Origin: Sparassis latifolia
Lineage: Eukaryota > Basidiomycota > Agaricomycetes > Polyporales > Sparassidaceae
DNA length: 64,000 nt
Assembly (NCBI GenBank): GCA_018466975.1
Contig: CM031562.1
Coordinates: forward strand, 2,170,001-2,234,000
Direction: 5' to 3'
Shown here: piece after piece, positions 20,715 through 33,303 of the stretch
Layout of the letters: each line of letters begins with the position of its first letter
How positions within the stretch are numbered: position 1 is the first letter of the stretch
Notes under the pieces: model-generated
Seen by the model: the letters and a program-made list of their open reading frames with translations, nothing else
Told to the model about the DNA's origin: nothing
Databases searched by the model: none
Position numbers and translations under genes: made by a program

Positions 20715-21891
20715 ATGTCTCAATCTGCTTTGATTCAAAGCAATCTACCCGGGTTGTCTCTCGTCTCCAGAGGCAAAGTTCGGGACATCTACGCTACGTC
20801 GTCCCCGCAGCATCTACTTTTCGTCGCGACAGATCGCATCTCGGCGTACGACGTGATCCTCCGCAACGTTTGTCCACTTTGTCATTGTTTTCCTGGCTTT
20901 TGGGTGACGGGTGACCTTGCGGTATGACATTAACTCTGCGTTGGGCAATGGGCTGGCGCACTATCAGGGGGTGCCAGACAAGGGCAAAGTTCTGACTCGG
21001 ATTTCCCTGTTCTGGTTCGACAAACTAAGGGATGTCCTCCCCACACACCTTGTCACCGCCGATATAGACAAGATGCCGGAAGAAGTTAGACAATACAAGG
21101 AGCAGCTGGAGGGGCGAACTATGCTTGTCCGTAAGGCCAAGGTTATACCTCTTGAAGCCATCGTCCGAGGATATTTGAGTGGTGCGCCTGTCACTGACTA
21201 AAATTGCACTGTTCATGGGACTAATTCTCGATGTGATGATATAGGGTCCGGTTGGGCTGAATACAAGGAATATGGAACAGTGCATGGTATCTCCCTACCT
21301 GCTGGACTCGTCGAGTCCCAGAAGCTGCCCAAGCCATTGTTTACACCTTCCACGAAAGCAGAACAAGGCCAACACGATGAAAATATTTCTCCGGAACATG
21401 GTATGTCTATTTTTCTCATATTCATCCTCACACTAGCATCACTGACCGCCGCTGCGGTAGCCGCTGGGCTGATTGGCCAGAGGCTGTACGACCAGATATC
21501 AACAGCCGCTGTACGATTATACAAGGAAGCTGCAGATTATGCATCCACCCGTGGCCTCATCCTCGCGGATACAAAATTCGAATTCGGTCTATTACCGTCG
21601 TCCGAGGCGTTGAGAGAAGATCAAGTAATTCTGATCGATGAACTCCTTACCCCGGACTCGTCGCGGTACTGGCCTGCCAGCTCCTACAAGCCTGGCGGTT
21701 TGCAGCCCAGTTTCGACAAGCAATACCTTAGGGACTGGCTTGTGAGCACCGGATTCCGCAAGGGCCTTGAAAGCGGTCCTGAGGGGAAAGAAGGGCAAGG
21801 TTGGATCATGGAAGACAGCGTTATTGAGGGCACAAGAAAGCGTTACATGGAGGCACTAACGTTACTGATTGGCGAGGGGGCCAGCCTGTAG
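20715..21891 (+). CDS. ADE1: SAICAR synthetase (phosphoribosylaminoimidazole-succinocarboxamide synthase)
   Basis: Four exons with three introns (after ILRN, within YLSGSGW, and after ISPEH). The SAICAR synthetase signatures are present: LVSRGKVRDIYA, LLFVATDRISAYDVIL, GKVLTRISLFWF, VRKAKVIPLEAIVRGYLSGSGW, LPKPLFTPSTKAEQGQHDEN, GLILADTKFEFGL, LIDELLTPDSSRYWP and SFDKQYLRDW. The enzyme joins CAIR and aspartate with ATP in step 7 of de novo purine synthesis; in fungi it is monofunctional, as here. It is a cytosolic protein of about 300 aa. Splice phases agree, and the gene appears intact. Confidence 0.95.
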
Positions 21892-22223
21892 ATGGACTGA
21901 AATGAACTCTGAATATATTGTACGGACGACATTTACAATCAATCATAGGGCTGAGGCGTAAGGTTTCATACATAGCTGGCAGGGCGGAAGTAGGTGCAGC
22001 ATCTTTCGCAGCTTTCCTAGGACGGTGTTCAGAAAGGCTAAAGCCACAACTTGAATGCCAGAGCGGAACCCGAAGATCATAAGTAGATGTCTTCCATGGG
22101 CACATGACTTTGACGCGCTTTCGATCTCCGCCCGAAAGCGCGTCATGTCGACGCGCTCACCTGTCCTCTCTTCCAGTTGAACGTGAAGCATCACCGTCCC
22201 CTGAGACCTGTGCATCTTACATT
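21892..22223. other. Intergenic between ADE1 and POL1
   Basis: No gene was seen. It contains two nearby MluI-like/GCGCTTTCG palindromic patches around 22115-22155 (GACGCGCTTTCG and CGAAAGCGCGTC), which form an inverted repeat in the POL1 promoter. Confidence 0.45.
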
Positions 22224-25200
22224 ATGGCCAACAGGGCAGAACGCGATAAAGCGCTCGCCGCGCTCAAAGTTGCCAGGGAAGGCGGGCGTCGAGAGTGGAA
22301 GGTACTGTTCACTGTCCTCCATGATTACCTAGCTTCTCATTCGTTTTCCAGGAGGAAGAAAACGTTGCGATATACGACATTGTCTCAGATGATCAGTACA
22401 AGACCATTGTTCAAGGAAGGCTTGCGAAGGACGATTTCGTGGTCGATGACGGCGTGCGAGGTTACATGGATAATGGTGTCGATGACTTCGAACAGGCTGA
22501 AGAGGATATGGATAGCGATGATGACATGAGATATGGGCGGTGTACGTGCTCTCATGATCGTCTCATTACATTGCTGATGGAGGTGCAGCGAGGAAGGGCA
22601 AAGTCGACGGGAAGGCGAAAGCGAAGGCGAAGCCAAAACCACCGCCCCCGGCCGTAACACCGAGCATCAGTGCTTATAGACCCGTAGTCTCTGCAGCACA
22701 GGAGACTGACTTCATGACTTCACTTTTGGGCGACATGGACGCCCTTCCCGCCCAACCCAGTGGGAGTTCGCGCAAGCGCAAAACCCGACCGGAATCTGTA
22801 TACGACCTACCGAGAATATCGCCTGCTCGTGCTATAGGCGAATACAGGGACACCTATCCAGATAAATTTGACGCCTCTTCTGATGGAATTCCCCAAGACA
22901 GTGTCGAACCGTCAAGCGATGACCAGTTTCTCAGCCCAAAGAAGAAGATTAGGACCGAGGCCATTGACATGACACCAGCCACTAGGAAATTTGAACGAAT
23001 GGACTTCCATAGCGAAACGGACGAAGGTGACACCTCGTTTGATGGTCTGGACATGGACGCGTTCATGGACGTGGACGACGAGGACATCAATGGTGACGCG
23101 CCACTCAAATCCGTGCTGGAAGACTTGAATGTCCAGAAAAGGCCACTTGAGTCCATTGATGGAAGGCTCAACGTTCAGGACAAGAAAGCCAGACAGGACG
23201 ACACCCCATCGTGGCTCTCTGTCTACGATTCTCTCAGCGTCGCGCCTGACGATACTTTGGGACCGCTTTCCACATCTGTATCTACATCTGCAAACTCCTC
23301 AAGTGCATATGTTCTTGAGGAAGATGGTTCTCTACGATTCTTTTGGCTTGATTACCTCGAACATGAGGGACATCTCTACTTCGTGGGAAAGACACAAGAC
23401 AAGGTCTCGAAGGCCTGGTTGTCGTGTTGCGTCACTGTCGAAAACCTGCAACGCAACTTGTTCATCCTACCCCGAGAGCGGCGCATGCAGGAGGACGAAG
23501 CCGGAGATACCTACGAGACTGACGTGGTGCCCGAGATGAAGGACATTTATGAGGACTTCGATCGTGTTCGCAGAAAGGCTGGGATCAAGCGCTGGAGATC
23601 GAAGTTTGTCAGGAGGAAATATGCCTTCGGAGAGAAGGACGTGCCCAAAGGAGAGGCGCAATGGATGAAAGTTGTTTATGGTTTCGACGGTAGGTTGCTC
23701 GCATGTTTGTCGCAATATGGCAGTTCTGAAGTCGTCACAGAACCACAACTCTCGAACAACGTGTCTAGCCCGAACTTTTCACGCATCTTCGGTACCAACA
23801 CAAGCGCATTCGAACTGCTAGTATTGAAGCGCAGAATAATGGGTCCATGCTGGCTGCAAATCAAGAAGCCTCATCTAGAACACAAGGGAGTGCGTGAACC
23901 AATTCCCTCCTTTGGTACTTTAGGCTGACGTGCAGACGTGTAGGTCTCTTGGTGCAAAGTCGAAGCAACAGTATCGGACTCGAAAGATATCAATCCATTT
24001 CCCGAAACGGATGCCAAAGCTCCCAGGGAAATACCCCCATTAACCGTGATGAGTCTTAGCCTTAAAACGATTGTCAATCACAAGCAGAACAACCGAGAGA
24101 TTGTGTGTGCCACGGCGAGGATCTGGTCGAACAGTATGTTCACATATCTGTCTTCGCGGTGCAGTCATGCTAACTAGGATATCATTTCTAGTACAAATCG
24201 ACGATCCTACGCCTCCGGAAGCTCTCCCGTGTTCCGTGCGTACGTTTGTTCGACCGTTGGACCGCTTCCCGCCGAACTTCGAAGTACGCGCCGGACGCAA
24301 TGGCAAGGGCGTCATTTCTCCCATGAAGAACGAACGGATGTTGCTGAACAGCTTGCTTGGTTCGTATTCTCTGACCCTCAGACATTTCCCGACTGAAATA
24401 GTGGCACTACTAGTGACTATTCACAAAGCAGACCCTGATGTTATCGTTGGGCACGAATTCCTGGGTGTCTCTCTGGATGTTCTACTCCACCGCATGAGAG
24501 AGCTGAAGGCAGACCATTGGTCACGAATTGGCCGTTTCAGGCGATCGAGGTGGCCGAATATCGGTAGGCAAGGGAGCAACCTCCGGTTCGTTAACGGGAG
24601 GTTGGTCTGCGATCTTGCTAGTGACAGTGCAAAGGTGCAAAGAGCATCCATGCGTTGAAAGCATACGACACTCACGGATCTGTCTATCGTTAGGGCATGA
24701 TATCGTCCACTACGTGGTCACTCACAGAAATGTGCAAGACACATCTCAAGAGTGATAGGCAGGATATCGACCCAGACGACACTGCCAGCTACTTCGATAG
24801 CGGTGTCAGTTCGCCAGACAGACTCCTCACCTTCGTCCGGCATTGTGAGCTAGACGCTCACTATCAAATGGCGCTCGCCGCTAAGGTGCAGATGCTTCCT
24901 CTGACGAGGCAACTTACGAATTTGGCCGGAAACTCTTGGTCAGTTGTTTTCGCTGTTCAGCATACTTTGAAAATGACCGGAGATTTAATGTAGGAACAAG
25001 ACTCTCAATGGCGGACGTGCTGAACGGAACGAGTACATCTTGTTGCACGAATTCCATCGCTTAAAGTACATCTGTCCTGACAAGCTGTTCGGCAAGAAGG
25101 CTGCCACTGCTGAAAAGATCGAGGCACAGGATGACGATGCGGAAGGAGGTAAGACGACTAAAGGCAAGCGGGATAAGTACAAGGGTGGTCTTGTTTTCGA

Positions 25201-27523
25201 ACCTAAGCGTGGATTGTGGGATAAGTTTATACTCGTTATGGACTTCAACTCCCTGTACCCGAGTATCATCCAGGAGTACAACATCGACTTCACCACTGTC
25301 GACAGGATAGAGGATGAGGTGAGTGCACGTATAGTTGGGGAAACTGTGATATGCTGATGAATGAACTGATCAGGAGGGTGAAGAAAAAATCCCAGAACCG
25401 CCGAGTCCTGAGGTTGCCCAGGGTGTTCTTCCCCGTCTCATTGCTACTCTCGTCAACAGACGTAGGCAGGTCAAAAGTCTAATGAAAGACCGCAAAGCGA
25501 CACAATCACAGTTGCTTCAGGTACTATCAGTCATATCACGGGCGGTGGCGTGCCACTGATCATTTTCTGCAGTGGGATATCAAACAGATGGCATTGAAGC
25601 TTACAGCGAACAGTATGTACGGTTGTTTGGGATTCGAGTACTCCAGGTTCTACGCCCGCCCCCTCGCTGCCCTCACGACGTTCAAGGGTCGTGAGATTCT
25701 GACGCATACTCGTGAACTAGCAGAGAGTCTACAGCTTGACGTGCGTGGGGTCAAAGTTGTACTTGAAGGCTCTTCTGATTACGTTCGCAGGTTGTCTATG
25801 GAGATACGGACTCGGTCTTCGTTAATTCCAACGTCACTGAACTTCCAGAGGCACTCAAGATATCAGCAGAATTCAAAAAAGCGGTTAATGATCGTTACAA
25901 GCTCTTGGAGATTGACCTCGACGGTATCTTCCAACGTTTGCTCCTGTTACAAAAGAAGAAGTATGCTGCCATCAAGGTCGAAGATGGTGGACGAACATCC
26001 ACAGAGGTGAAGGGGTTGGACATGAAGCGCAGAGAGTATTGCGCGTTATCTAAGGCGGTGTCTCAGTATGTCACCGTTTCTTCTGGGAATGTGCGTTAAC
26101 CAACTCGTTTACAGATACGTACTAGACCAGATTCTGTCAGGAGAGGCGACCGAAACTGTCGTTGAACGAATACACGAGTATCTCACAACTATGGGCGAGG
26201 ATATTCGCGCAGGCAAGGTCAAGTTGGACGAGTTCATCATCTTCAAGGTTGATATTATTTCGACCACTTCTGATCGTCATGCTAACCAGTGGGGATAGCG
26301 ACTCGGAAAAAACCCAGAGGACTACCCTGATGCTAAGAGCCAGCCACATGTCCAAGTCGCTCTGAGGATGAAGGCGAGGGGTGGCACCGCTCGATCGGGT
26401 GATGTCATCCCCTACGTATTTTGCGTAGGTGAGAGCGGCGAAGTAGGCAAGACCGCGCAAGCTGAGCGGGCGAAGCATCCCGACGAGGTACGAAGGGCAA
26501 GCGACGAGTTGAAGATTGGTGAGTCCGTCGGAGGCCTCGGACATGAATAGAAACTGAAAATGTATCCAGACTACGAACATTATCTGGCACACCAAATCTT
26601 GCCTCCGATCGAACGTTTATGTGAACCTATCGAAGGGACCGACCGGTCGCGTTTGGCCGAGTGCCTGGGTGAGCAGTGGACCACTGAACACAATGCTGCG
26701 ATATCCACTTCTAACTTGATATGTCTCAGGACTCGATGCAAGCCGATACCGCAGTCCGGCTGAGGCGGAAGAACGAGCGTTCGGCACACTGGATTCATTG
26801 ATGTCAGATGCTGAGAGGTTCAAAGACACAGATCCGTTCGTTGTGCGATGTCGCTCGTGCCAGGGTGAGGTTGCCTTCGCGCCCATCAGTGACAGAGAGG
26901 TGCGTTGCTTGGTCCCTCATCAGATTCGGCAGCCGTGGGCTCATGTCTTATGATAAAGGCTTCGTTGCTACTCCCTGCGGGCCCGACATGTCCTGGGTGC
27001 CATGGCAGATTAGGCACGGCTAGTCTGCAGGTGCAGCTGGAGACGCAGATCCGGGAACACATCGCGAAGTACTATGAAGGTTGGACTGTCTGTGATGATC
27101 CTACATGCGGTAACCGGACGCGGATGATGGGTGTGTATGGGCGAAGATGTCTCCGGCATGGATGCCGCGGTGCAGTGATGTTCGAAGTAAGTCGTGTGGC
27201 TCCGTCCAGCATGAGAAACTAGTACTGACGAGTCGCAGTACTCGGACGCGGAACTCTACACTCAGATCCGGTTCTACCTTTCTCTGTTCAGTGCGGAGAA
27301 GGCGTTGAAGAGTGCAACGGGGACGAGATTAGGTGTGAATCCTTCCAGCCAGCTAGCGAAAATCAACATTGACCCTCATCTTGATGTAGACGAAATACGG
27401 GCCTTGGTCGATCTGCAAGCCGATTTCTTGCAGGTCATGACCGACACTGTGGAAAAATATCTCGACCAGTGTGGGCGCCGGTGGGTGAACCTGACTGGAC
27501 TTTTCTCTTTCATGAAGATATAA
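22224..27523 (+). CDS. POL1: DNA polymerase alpha catalytic subunit
   Basis: A multi-exon family B polymerase. The N-terminal Pol alpha domain starts [15 protein letters not shown] and has [16 protein letters not shown] and [15 protein letters not shown], followed by a nuclear-type acidic/basic linker with KKKIR. The thumb and palm motifs are intact: motif [15 protein letters not shown], motif [13 protein letters not shown], motif [11 protein letters not shown] (formed across an intron), and [10 protein letters not shown]. The exonuclease acidic residues are missing, as expected for Pol alpha. The C-terminus has a zinc module ([29 protein letters not shown]) that binds the B subunit. The enzyme extends RNA primers made by primase at origins and on the lagging strand. 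The window shows at least a dozen short introns; not every boundary was fixed. Confidence 0.95.
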
Positions 27524-27631
27524 CTTGTCTTCGACAACCGCTATGAAACCTGTCTCTCATGCTCTGCATTCATCATAAACTGTTGTATCAATAATACCCC
27601 GCATAGCTTTCACAATGGATATCGTTGAACA

Positions 27632-28381
27632 TCATGACTTTGTCTCGGATGCAGATCGTCCAGGGATATCGCGAGTTGTGGAATATGCGCGTCGGTAATA
27701 TAGCAAGGGGGATGTCCGTAGATCTTTCTCGTCTTCTTTTGGTTCAGGATCAGTAAGTAATTCCACTCGTGTCACTCTGGCGATGAAGAGCTCCGATGCG
27801 ACACCCTCGCCCTCCCATACCGTCTCCTCATTACTCCGGCCCTCTAGCAACTCCAGGTCGTGCAACGGCCACGACGCCGCCACAAGCTTACAAGAAAGCG
27901 CGCCAACAGAGTCCTTCAACACGGGAAGGCCCTCCGCAGAGAGAAAATATGGAGAACCCGCGAACGGGTCCGGATGCAGATCTGGACGGGCGAAGCGCAC
28001 GGCAGTATCAACCTGTGCGGCGGAAAGGATGTTGACGACCATATGTGACGCGACCGGGAGAGATACGTGTGCGGACTTGAGGGACATCGCCATGCGCGAG
28101 GGTATTCGGAGAGAGAACGCGACGAGGGGGTATGGGTCCAACGCGATGGAGCTGAAAGAAGATAGTGTCGCGCCGTGAAAGCGGGAGTGGCTGTGTAGGA
28201 CATTATGTTGCGCGCCTGACGGCATGAGTGATGTCACCACGGCTACTGGCTGCGCGGTCTCGCGAAGCAGGTTGCGGAGGTCCTGGCGGATGACTTCCGG
28301 TGTTTGGAACGTGCTATGAGGTGCTCGCAAAACACTCTGCAACACTTTTTTTAACTTCAGGTTTGCATGGCGCAAACTCAT
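27632..28381 (-). CDS. Flavin reductase-like, FMN-binding split-barrel protein
   Basis: Intronless 249 aa. After a 35-residue basic N-terminus that could be a mitochondrial presequence, the flavin reductase-like fold appears: RNLLRETAQPVAVVTSLMP, HGATLSSFSSIALDPYPLVAFSLRIPSRM, and FVVNILSAAQ-like MVVNILSAAQVDTAVRFARP, then GALSCKLVAASWPLHDLELL and SELFIARVTRVEL. Family members bind FMN and reduce it with NAD(P)H, often to supply a partner oxygenase. The FAD monooxygenase at 39775-42147 is too far away to imply coupling. It is tail-to-tail with POL1 at about 110 bp. Confidence 0.85.
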   Translation of the reverse strand: MSLRHANLKLKKVLQSVLRAPHSTFQTPEVIRQDLRNLLRETAQPVAVVTSLMPSGAQHNVLHSHSRFHGATLSSFSSIALDPYPLVAFSLRIPSRMAMSLKSAHVSLPVASHMVVNILSAAQVDTAVRFARPDLHPDPFAGSPYFLSAEGLPVLKDSVGALSCKLVAASWPLHDLELLEGRSNEETVWEGEGVASELFIARVTRVELLTDPEPKEDEKDLRTSPLLYYRRAYSTTRDIPGRSASETKS

Positions 28382-29159
28382 GATCTATGGTTCACAAGCC
28401 GTTTTGCAGGCTTACAAGATTGGTTGTTCTGACCGGTGCCGGGGGGGGAGAGACGATATGCGAAACACCTATCGCGACAACGCATTAGATGTACGCGAAA
28501 TACATCAAGGTGAAGTAAGACGGCGCGTACCTGTCCGCCGTTTTACTGGAACTTATTCAACAGACGTGACGGTGGCAGGTCCAAAGCTCATGTGACCAGG
28601 TGGTTGTTGCGGTTTATTTGTAGTTATTAGAATCGGAAGCCTTTGCCCAACAAGGAACGTGATTCGTGAATTGCCAGTTCGATTGCGAGATTGACTAACT
28701 TGGTAGATGCCATCAGAGTCCGAGCCCTCATGTCTATTCTCCATTTCTTCTTCACGGAGCTTCGTACCTGGGAGCTTTGCTCTCCGAGGGGAAGTTATGC
28801 CGAACAATGCCGATAAAATGATTAAGAGCGGTCACTTGTCTGTCAGGTGCTGCAGAGCGTCTGCGCAAGGTGGATGAATGACTCGGAGGCTCGGGATTGT
28901 TGGCTATGTCCGACAATTTCTTTGTCACGCGCAGATCGTTGACCATTGGGTGGCTCAAGGTTTTTCCTTCAGGCGGGCCCCCGGAGCGGCATCTTGGAGG
29001 GGCGTCTCCATCGTATCGCCCAAATGCGGAAATGAGACTATTTTGTCTCTGGATGCTTCTCCCATGCGATCACAGGATATAAATCAGCCTGGCGTCTTCG
29101 CAATGCCTCAGCTCCCCTTCGATTCGACTGTCTCTTTACCTCTCGCCTCCTTCTCCACC
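28382..29159. other. Divergent intergenic region
   Basis: Lies between the flavin reductase (minus) and the MFS transporter (plus). No gene was supported. A frame runs in phase upstream of the transporter ATG from about 28878 but is not conserved-looking and precedes a plausible start. There is a G run at 28440-28450. Confidence 0.45.
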
Positions 29160-31631
29160 ATGTCCCGCGACGAAGAAGCGACCCTGGCCGATGAGAGAAC
29201 TTCCGAGCTTGTTATCCATGGTTTGGAAGATGTTCACGAGCCGATAGACCCTCGCATCAGCCCTTCCGATAGACCCGCAAGCGAAGTTCTTGACGAGAGT
29301 TATACCCACCAATTCAGCGACTATATGCACCATCGAGATCACCATCATGCGCACGATCATCATGACGAGAGCGATCTTGAAGCGCAGAGAAGTAGCATTG
29401 AGAAGCACCTTGCAAAGGTGGAGTCTCACCCAGAATCCCAGACAAAACCCGAAGAAGAACCGCTCTACGTCAGTTGTGCCTGTTTCGAATGCTTTGAACG
29501 ATCTAACATGCACCGTTCATCGTAGATCGAGTTCGACAAGGGGGACAAGCGAGACCCTGTGAACTTCTGTGACAAAAGGAAATGGATGATCACTCTTAGC
29601 GCTTGCTGGTTCTCAGTCTTGGTCGGTGAGTGAACCTGTGCTCCCAGTTGTCACGAATCTGCAGAGCTGACTTTGGCACAATCAGCCTCTTCTAGCGCCG
29701 CGTATGCGCTTGGTTTTCCTTCCATGATGCGTGACCTGAATTGTACCGAATTTCAAGCTACCATAGGACTCTCGTTATATGCACTGGGTTTTGGCATCGT
29801 CCCTCTAGTGTCGGCGTCGTTCAGTGAGGAGTTTGGACGACAGCCGTTGTATCTATGGAGCGGTGTCGGTTTTGTGCTAATGCAAATCATGACTGCTCTG
29901 TCAGTGTGCCCTCTTCTTGTCTTTATCCTGTTGTTCACTTTATCTTGCAGTGCCAAAAATGTACAGACTGTAATGATTGGCCGCTTCCTGGCTGGTGCAT
30001 TTGGATCTACAGGTTCCACTATGGTTGGTGGTACCGTTGCTGACATATGGATGCCCCATCAGTGCGTACATCACACTTCGCTTAGTAACTCAGTGCAAAC
30101 CCGTAGATGGGCTTCAGGCGTGGATTCGCGATGTCCATGTTCACGACAGCCGCAATCGGTGCAATTGGACTAGGTCCAGTAGCTTCAGGTTGGATCGAGC
30201 AGAACCGTCATCTTGAGTGGCGCTGGATTCAATGGATTCATGTCATGTATGGTAGTATGGATCACTTTATATGTATTGTATTTTTTGGCTTAATCTCATC
30301 CTGCAGATTCTCCGGTGTATTCGTGCTTTTGAATCTTACCTTAATGAAAGAAACACGGGCGTCGGTGCTGCTCGTACGCCTGGCCAAGAAGATGCGTAAG
30401 GAGACGGGCGATCACCGCTACCGTGCCCGCGTGGAAGATGAGCGTGCTAGCCTCACAACGCTCATCTACATCTCTTGCACTCGACCAATTTGTGAGTGGA
30501 AGTCTACATGATTCGGACGGCATCATGTTAACGCCCTGCGCAGATCTGCTGATTACGGAGCCGGTTGTCTTGAGCTTCACCGTACGACTATTTGACTTAA
30601 TACTCATGCGTCGCACTGACGACCACATTTTATAGCTTTGGATAGGATTTGTTTGGGGTATTCTCTACACCATGATTGAGTGGGTAGACGCTCTTGTTTC
30701 AGTATCTTCCAATAATCTTACTTCTCTGCATAGGTCTATCGGTCCCGTTTTCCAGAAACTCCATGGGTTCAACTCCGGTGAAACAGGGACAGTTTTCTCT
30801 TGTCTGATGTGAGTTAATCCATGCTCCCGCCTGGCAGCATCTGAAGATGTTATCAATAGTCTCAGTTGTGTTCTGGGTGTCATTGGCAACGTCTGGCAGG
30901 AACGACTGTACCTGTCAGTACTTCGTCTTCGCGACCTGTCGATGTCAAGGTCTGATTTAATTTAACTCCCTAGAAAATATGTCGAGATGCGCGGACCGGA
31001 AGCTCGGTTGTTCGCCCCTTGTGTAGCGGCCATTGTGTTCCCCGCTGGACTATTCATCTACGCATGGTCAACATACTCACATGTTTATTGGATCTCTCTC
31101 TGCGTGGGGATCGTGGTATGTAGTTTAAATCTGAGCGCAGTCCTAACTACTGACAGGGAGTACTAGCTCATTATGTGGGCCCTCTGGGTCGTGTACCTGG
31201 CTGTGTTCACGTATATAGCGGACTGGTGCGTGCTTTCGCGTGTCTCGATGATCTCCCAACCTGACCAGGACGTCCACCAGCTACGGTCCATTCGCATCTT
31301 CTGCGCTGGCAGGGCAAAGTCTATTCCGTGAGCTCTCCATCGTTGTTGTTAGAAGAATTGCCGCTTACTCTGCACACAGGTAATCTGATGGGCATGGCCT
31401 TCCCGCTCTTCACGCAGCAGATGTTCGCCCGCCTGACGTACCACTGGGCGAACACGCTGTTCGCCTTGATCGCTGTCGTCCTGATCCCGATCCCCTACGT
31501 GAGTCTCACCATCGCGCCATCGGTGGGGCTTCGCTGATGCACACGACCAGGTTCTGTTCTTCAAGGGGCCGGCCATTCGTGCTCGCAGCAAGTTCGCGAA
31601 GCAGGTCATGCAGGAGCTCAGCAAGCCGTGA
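29160..31631 (+). CDS. MFS transporter (DHA1/polyamine or multidrug type)
   Basis: A multi-exon major facilitator. A cytosolic N-terminus of about 140 residues contains a His-rich patch (HHRDHHHAHDHHDE). It is followed by FDKGDKRDPVNF and KRKWMITLSACWF (TM1), YALGFGIVPLVSASFSEEFGRQPLYL (motif A-like loop), IGRFLAGAFGSTGSTMVGGTVADIW (TM4), RGFAMSMFTTAAIGAIGLGPVASGWIEQ (motif C, antiporter signature) and WRWIQW. The second half has TEPVVLSF, GILYTMIESIGPVF, PEARLFAPCVAAIVFPAGLFIYAW and SALAGQSLFRNLMGMAFPLFTQQMF. This order matches fungal Tpo/Flu1-type drug:H+ antiporters. The last exon ends QELSKP. Roughly ten introns are needed and phases checked at several (for example acceptor GCTTCAG giving PHQRGFAMS). 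The substrate cannot be read from sequence. Confidence 0.88.
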
Positions 31632-32149
31632 CGCAATGCTTATCAGCAGGGGACTCACAGTTACAGTTCATAATTAGTCACACACCACCCATATCGGTCT
31701 TCATTGGGAGATGGTGAGCCCGTCGCGGGACATATTTTCTTATTTCTTCCTGAGCTGTAAGGCCACTTGCACCGATTAACGGCTTATGATTCATTACATA
31801 GACTAGCATATCACCGCTGTAGCACTAACCTTAGACTGTGCATGTTCGTTCGCATGCATTCATGAACGTGAGCTTTGTCGGAATTTTCGATGACCTCTCC
31901 GCTTCTAGATCAATATCGCCGCTGCGTTGAGTTGGGCTTGTGCATTCACGCCATACTTCTAACTCCTCCCGGGAACGCATCGAGGTGTGAGGCGGGCCCG
32001 TAATAGGGTAAGACGGTCCTGCAGATTTCATGGGTGCGCACGGAGCTTGAAACAAAGAAGTTTCCTGAAAGTGGGGGTTAGAGTTCAAATGTTCCTAGCT
32101 AATCTAGCGCTACTGCTATAGAGACGTCGATGTACACAACGACACTGGA
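31632..32149. other. Intergenic, no gene seen
   Basis: 3' flank of the MFS gene up to the SRPK relic. Short frames only. Confidence 0.45.
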
Positions 32150-32630
32150 CCTACCCGCTGCCAGTCAATCATCCCTGTGTCCATGGATCCTCAAGAGTTC
32201 AACGCGGTCCGGCCTGTCTTCAGGGACGTACTGGAGACATCTCTCGATGAATGCTGCAGCGTTCACCAACTCGCGAGAGTCCTCCACAGCCTCTGAGTTG
32301 CGGATGAGTTCAGCCTGCGTGGACGCCAGCGTCGGCGCATCGACTGATAGACCGCACAGGGCAGCGCTCACCGTCGGCGCTCGGAAATTGGTCTCGATTC
32401 ATAGAGTCAGTCAGGAATTCTGCGGGGGACGGGTGTCCATGTATCCACATGATACGCAGCAGATGATCGTCGTCCACAGTGACGCCTTCGGATGGGTTAT
32501 CTTTGGAGGTAAATAGACGTGATCCAGTCAACAACTCAAACGCCTAAGGACATGCCCGGGAAAGAGGAGAGATGGCTGATGAGGGATCGAGACACACCAG
32601 GCGTCCGACTGCCCACACGTCGACCTTTTA
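32150..32630 (-). pseudogene. Truncated SRPK-like kinase relic (C-terminal lobe only)
   Basis: On the minus strand the text VDVWAVGRLV is followed by a stop-bearing stretch, then ELLTGSRLFTSKDNP, SEGVTVDDDHLLRI, and FLTDSMNRDQFPSADGE. After a frame change it reads TQAELIRNSEAVEDSRELVN, AAFIERCLQYVPEDRPDRVEL. This is the end of an SRPK-type kinase C-lobe. No N-lobe, catalytic loop or DFG exists upstream: similarity begins abruptly near 32630. It is homologous to 38590-39070 in the other orientation. At least one frame change and one stop show it is dead. Confidence 0.75.
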
Positions 32631-33303
32631 ACTAATTAAATCCGCAACTCAGGATGAAAGAGACATCCGAGGGGTGCGCTTCAAGTACCTAAAATTGGTT
32701 CCTCGATTGCGTAATAGATTCCGGAATCAGGCGTCTTGCTTTCATTTTCATTGTCTCTAGCTGCACGGTACCAAACCCATAAGCTGATGGAAGAGACATC
32801 TGACGAGTGGCATATAGCACTGACATTAGTCCCACCGTTTGCATACATACCGAGGCCTGGCTAGGCGTGAGCAGTGCCGGCCTGAATCAGCGACGTCCGT
32901 CTCCGGTTGATCAGCTTGCCATTTGGCACACGATCTTGGTCTGATTGCAGGAGTGCTCACGGTACTGTTACTGCAGATCTAGTCACTATCATCTTGTGAG
33001 TGCCAAATCATTCGATGGACGCGATCTGTCACGAAGCATGTCACGTCTGCGCACGTGCTCGATCGCGGTTGACTGCGCGCGCTTAGCTAGCCTTCTATCC
33101 AACAAGCAAAGTCGAACACACCTGCTGTATACAACCATTGTCTCTGTCTAGACAACCGTTTGTTTGTGCCCGCTTCACGCCATTTTAGGGTCGCATCTAC
33201 TGATCTTCATTGTCCCCGCATAGATCTGTCACGCGCTTGGCCACGCAGGGTCCCCGATATTTAACGAGCTTTCCAACCTTTGCGGTATGCATCTTCATCC
33301 ACC
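32631..33303. other. FunK1 copy 2 upstream region
   Basis: 33050-33303 includes the string shared with the 5' flank of copy 1 (GTGCTCGATCGCGGTTG) and then about 200 bp with no counterpart there, including GATATTTAAC near 33257, which may serve as a core promoter element. No gene was seen at 32631-33050. Confidence 0.45.
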
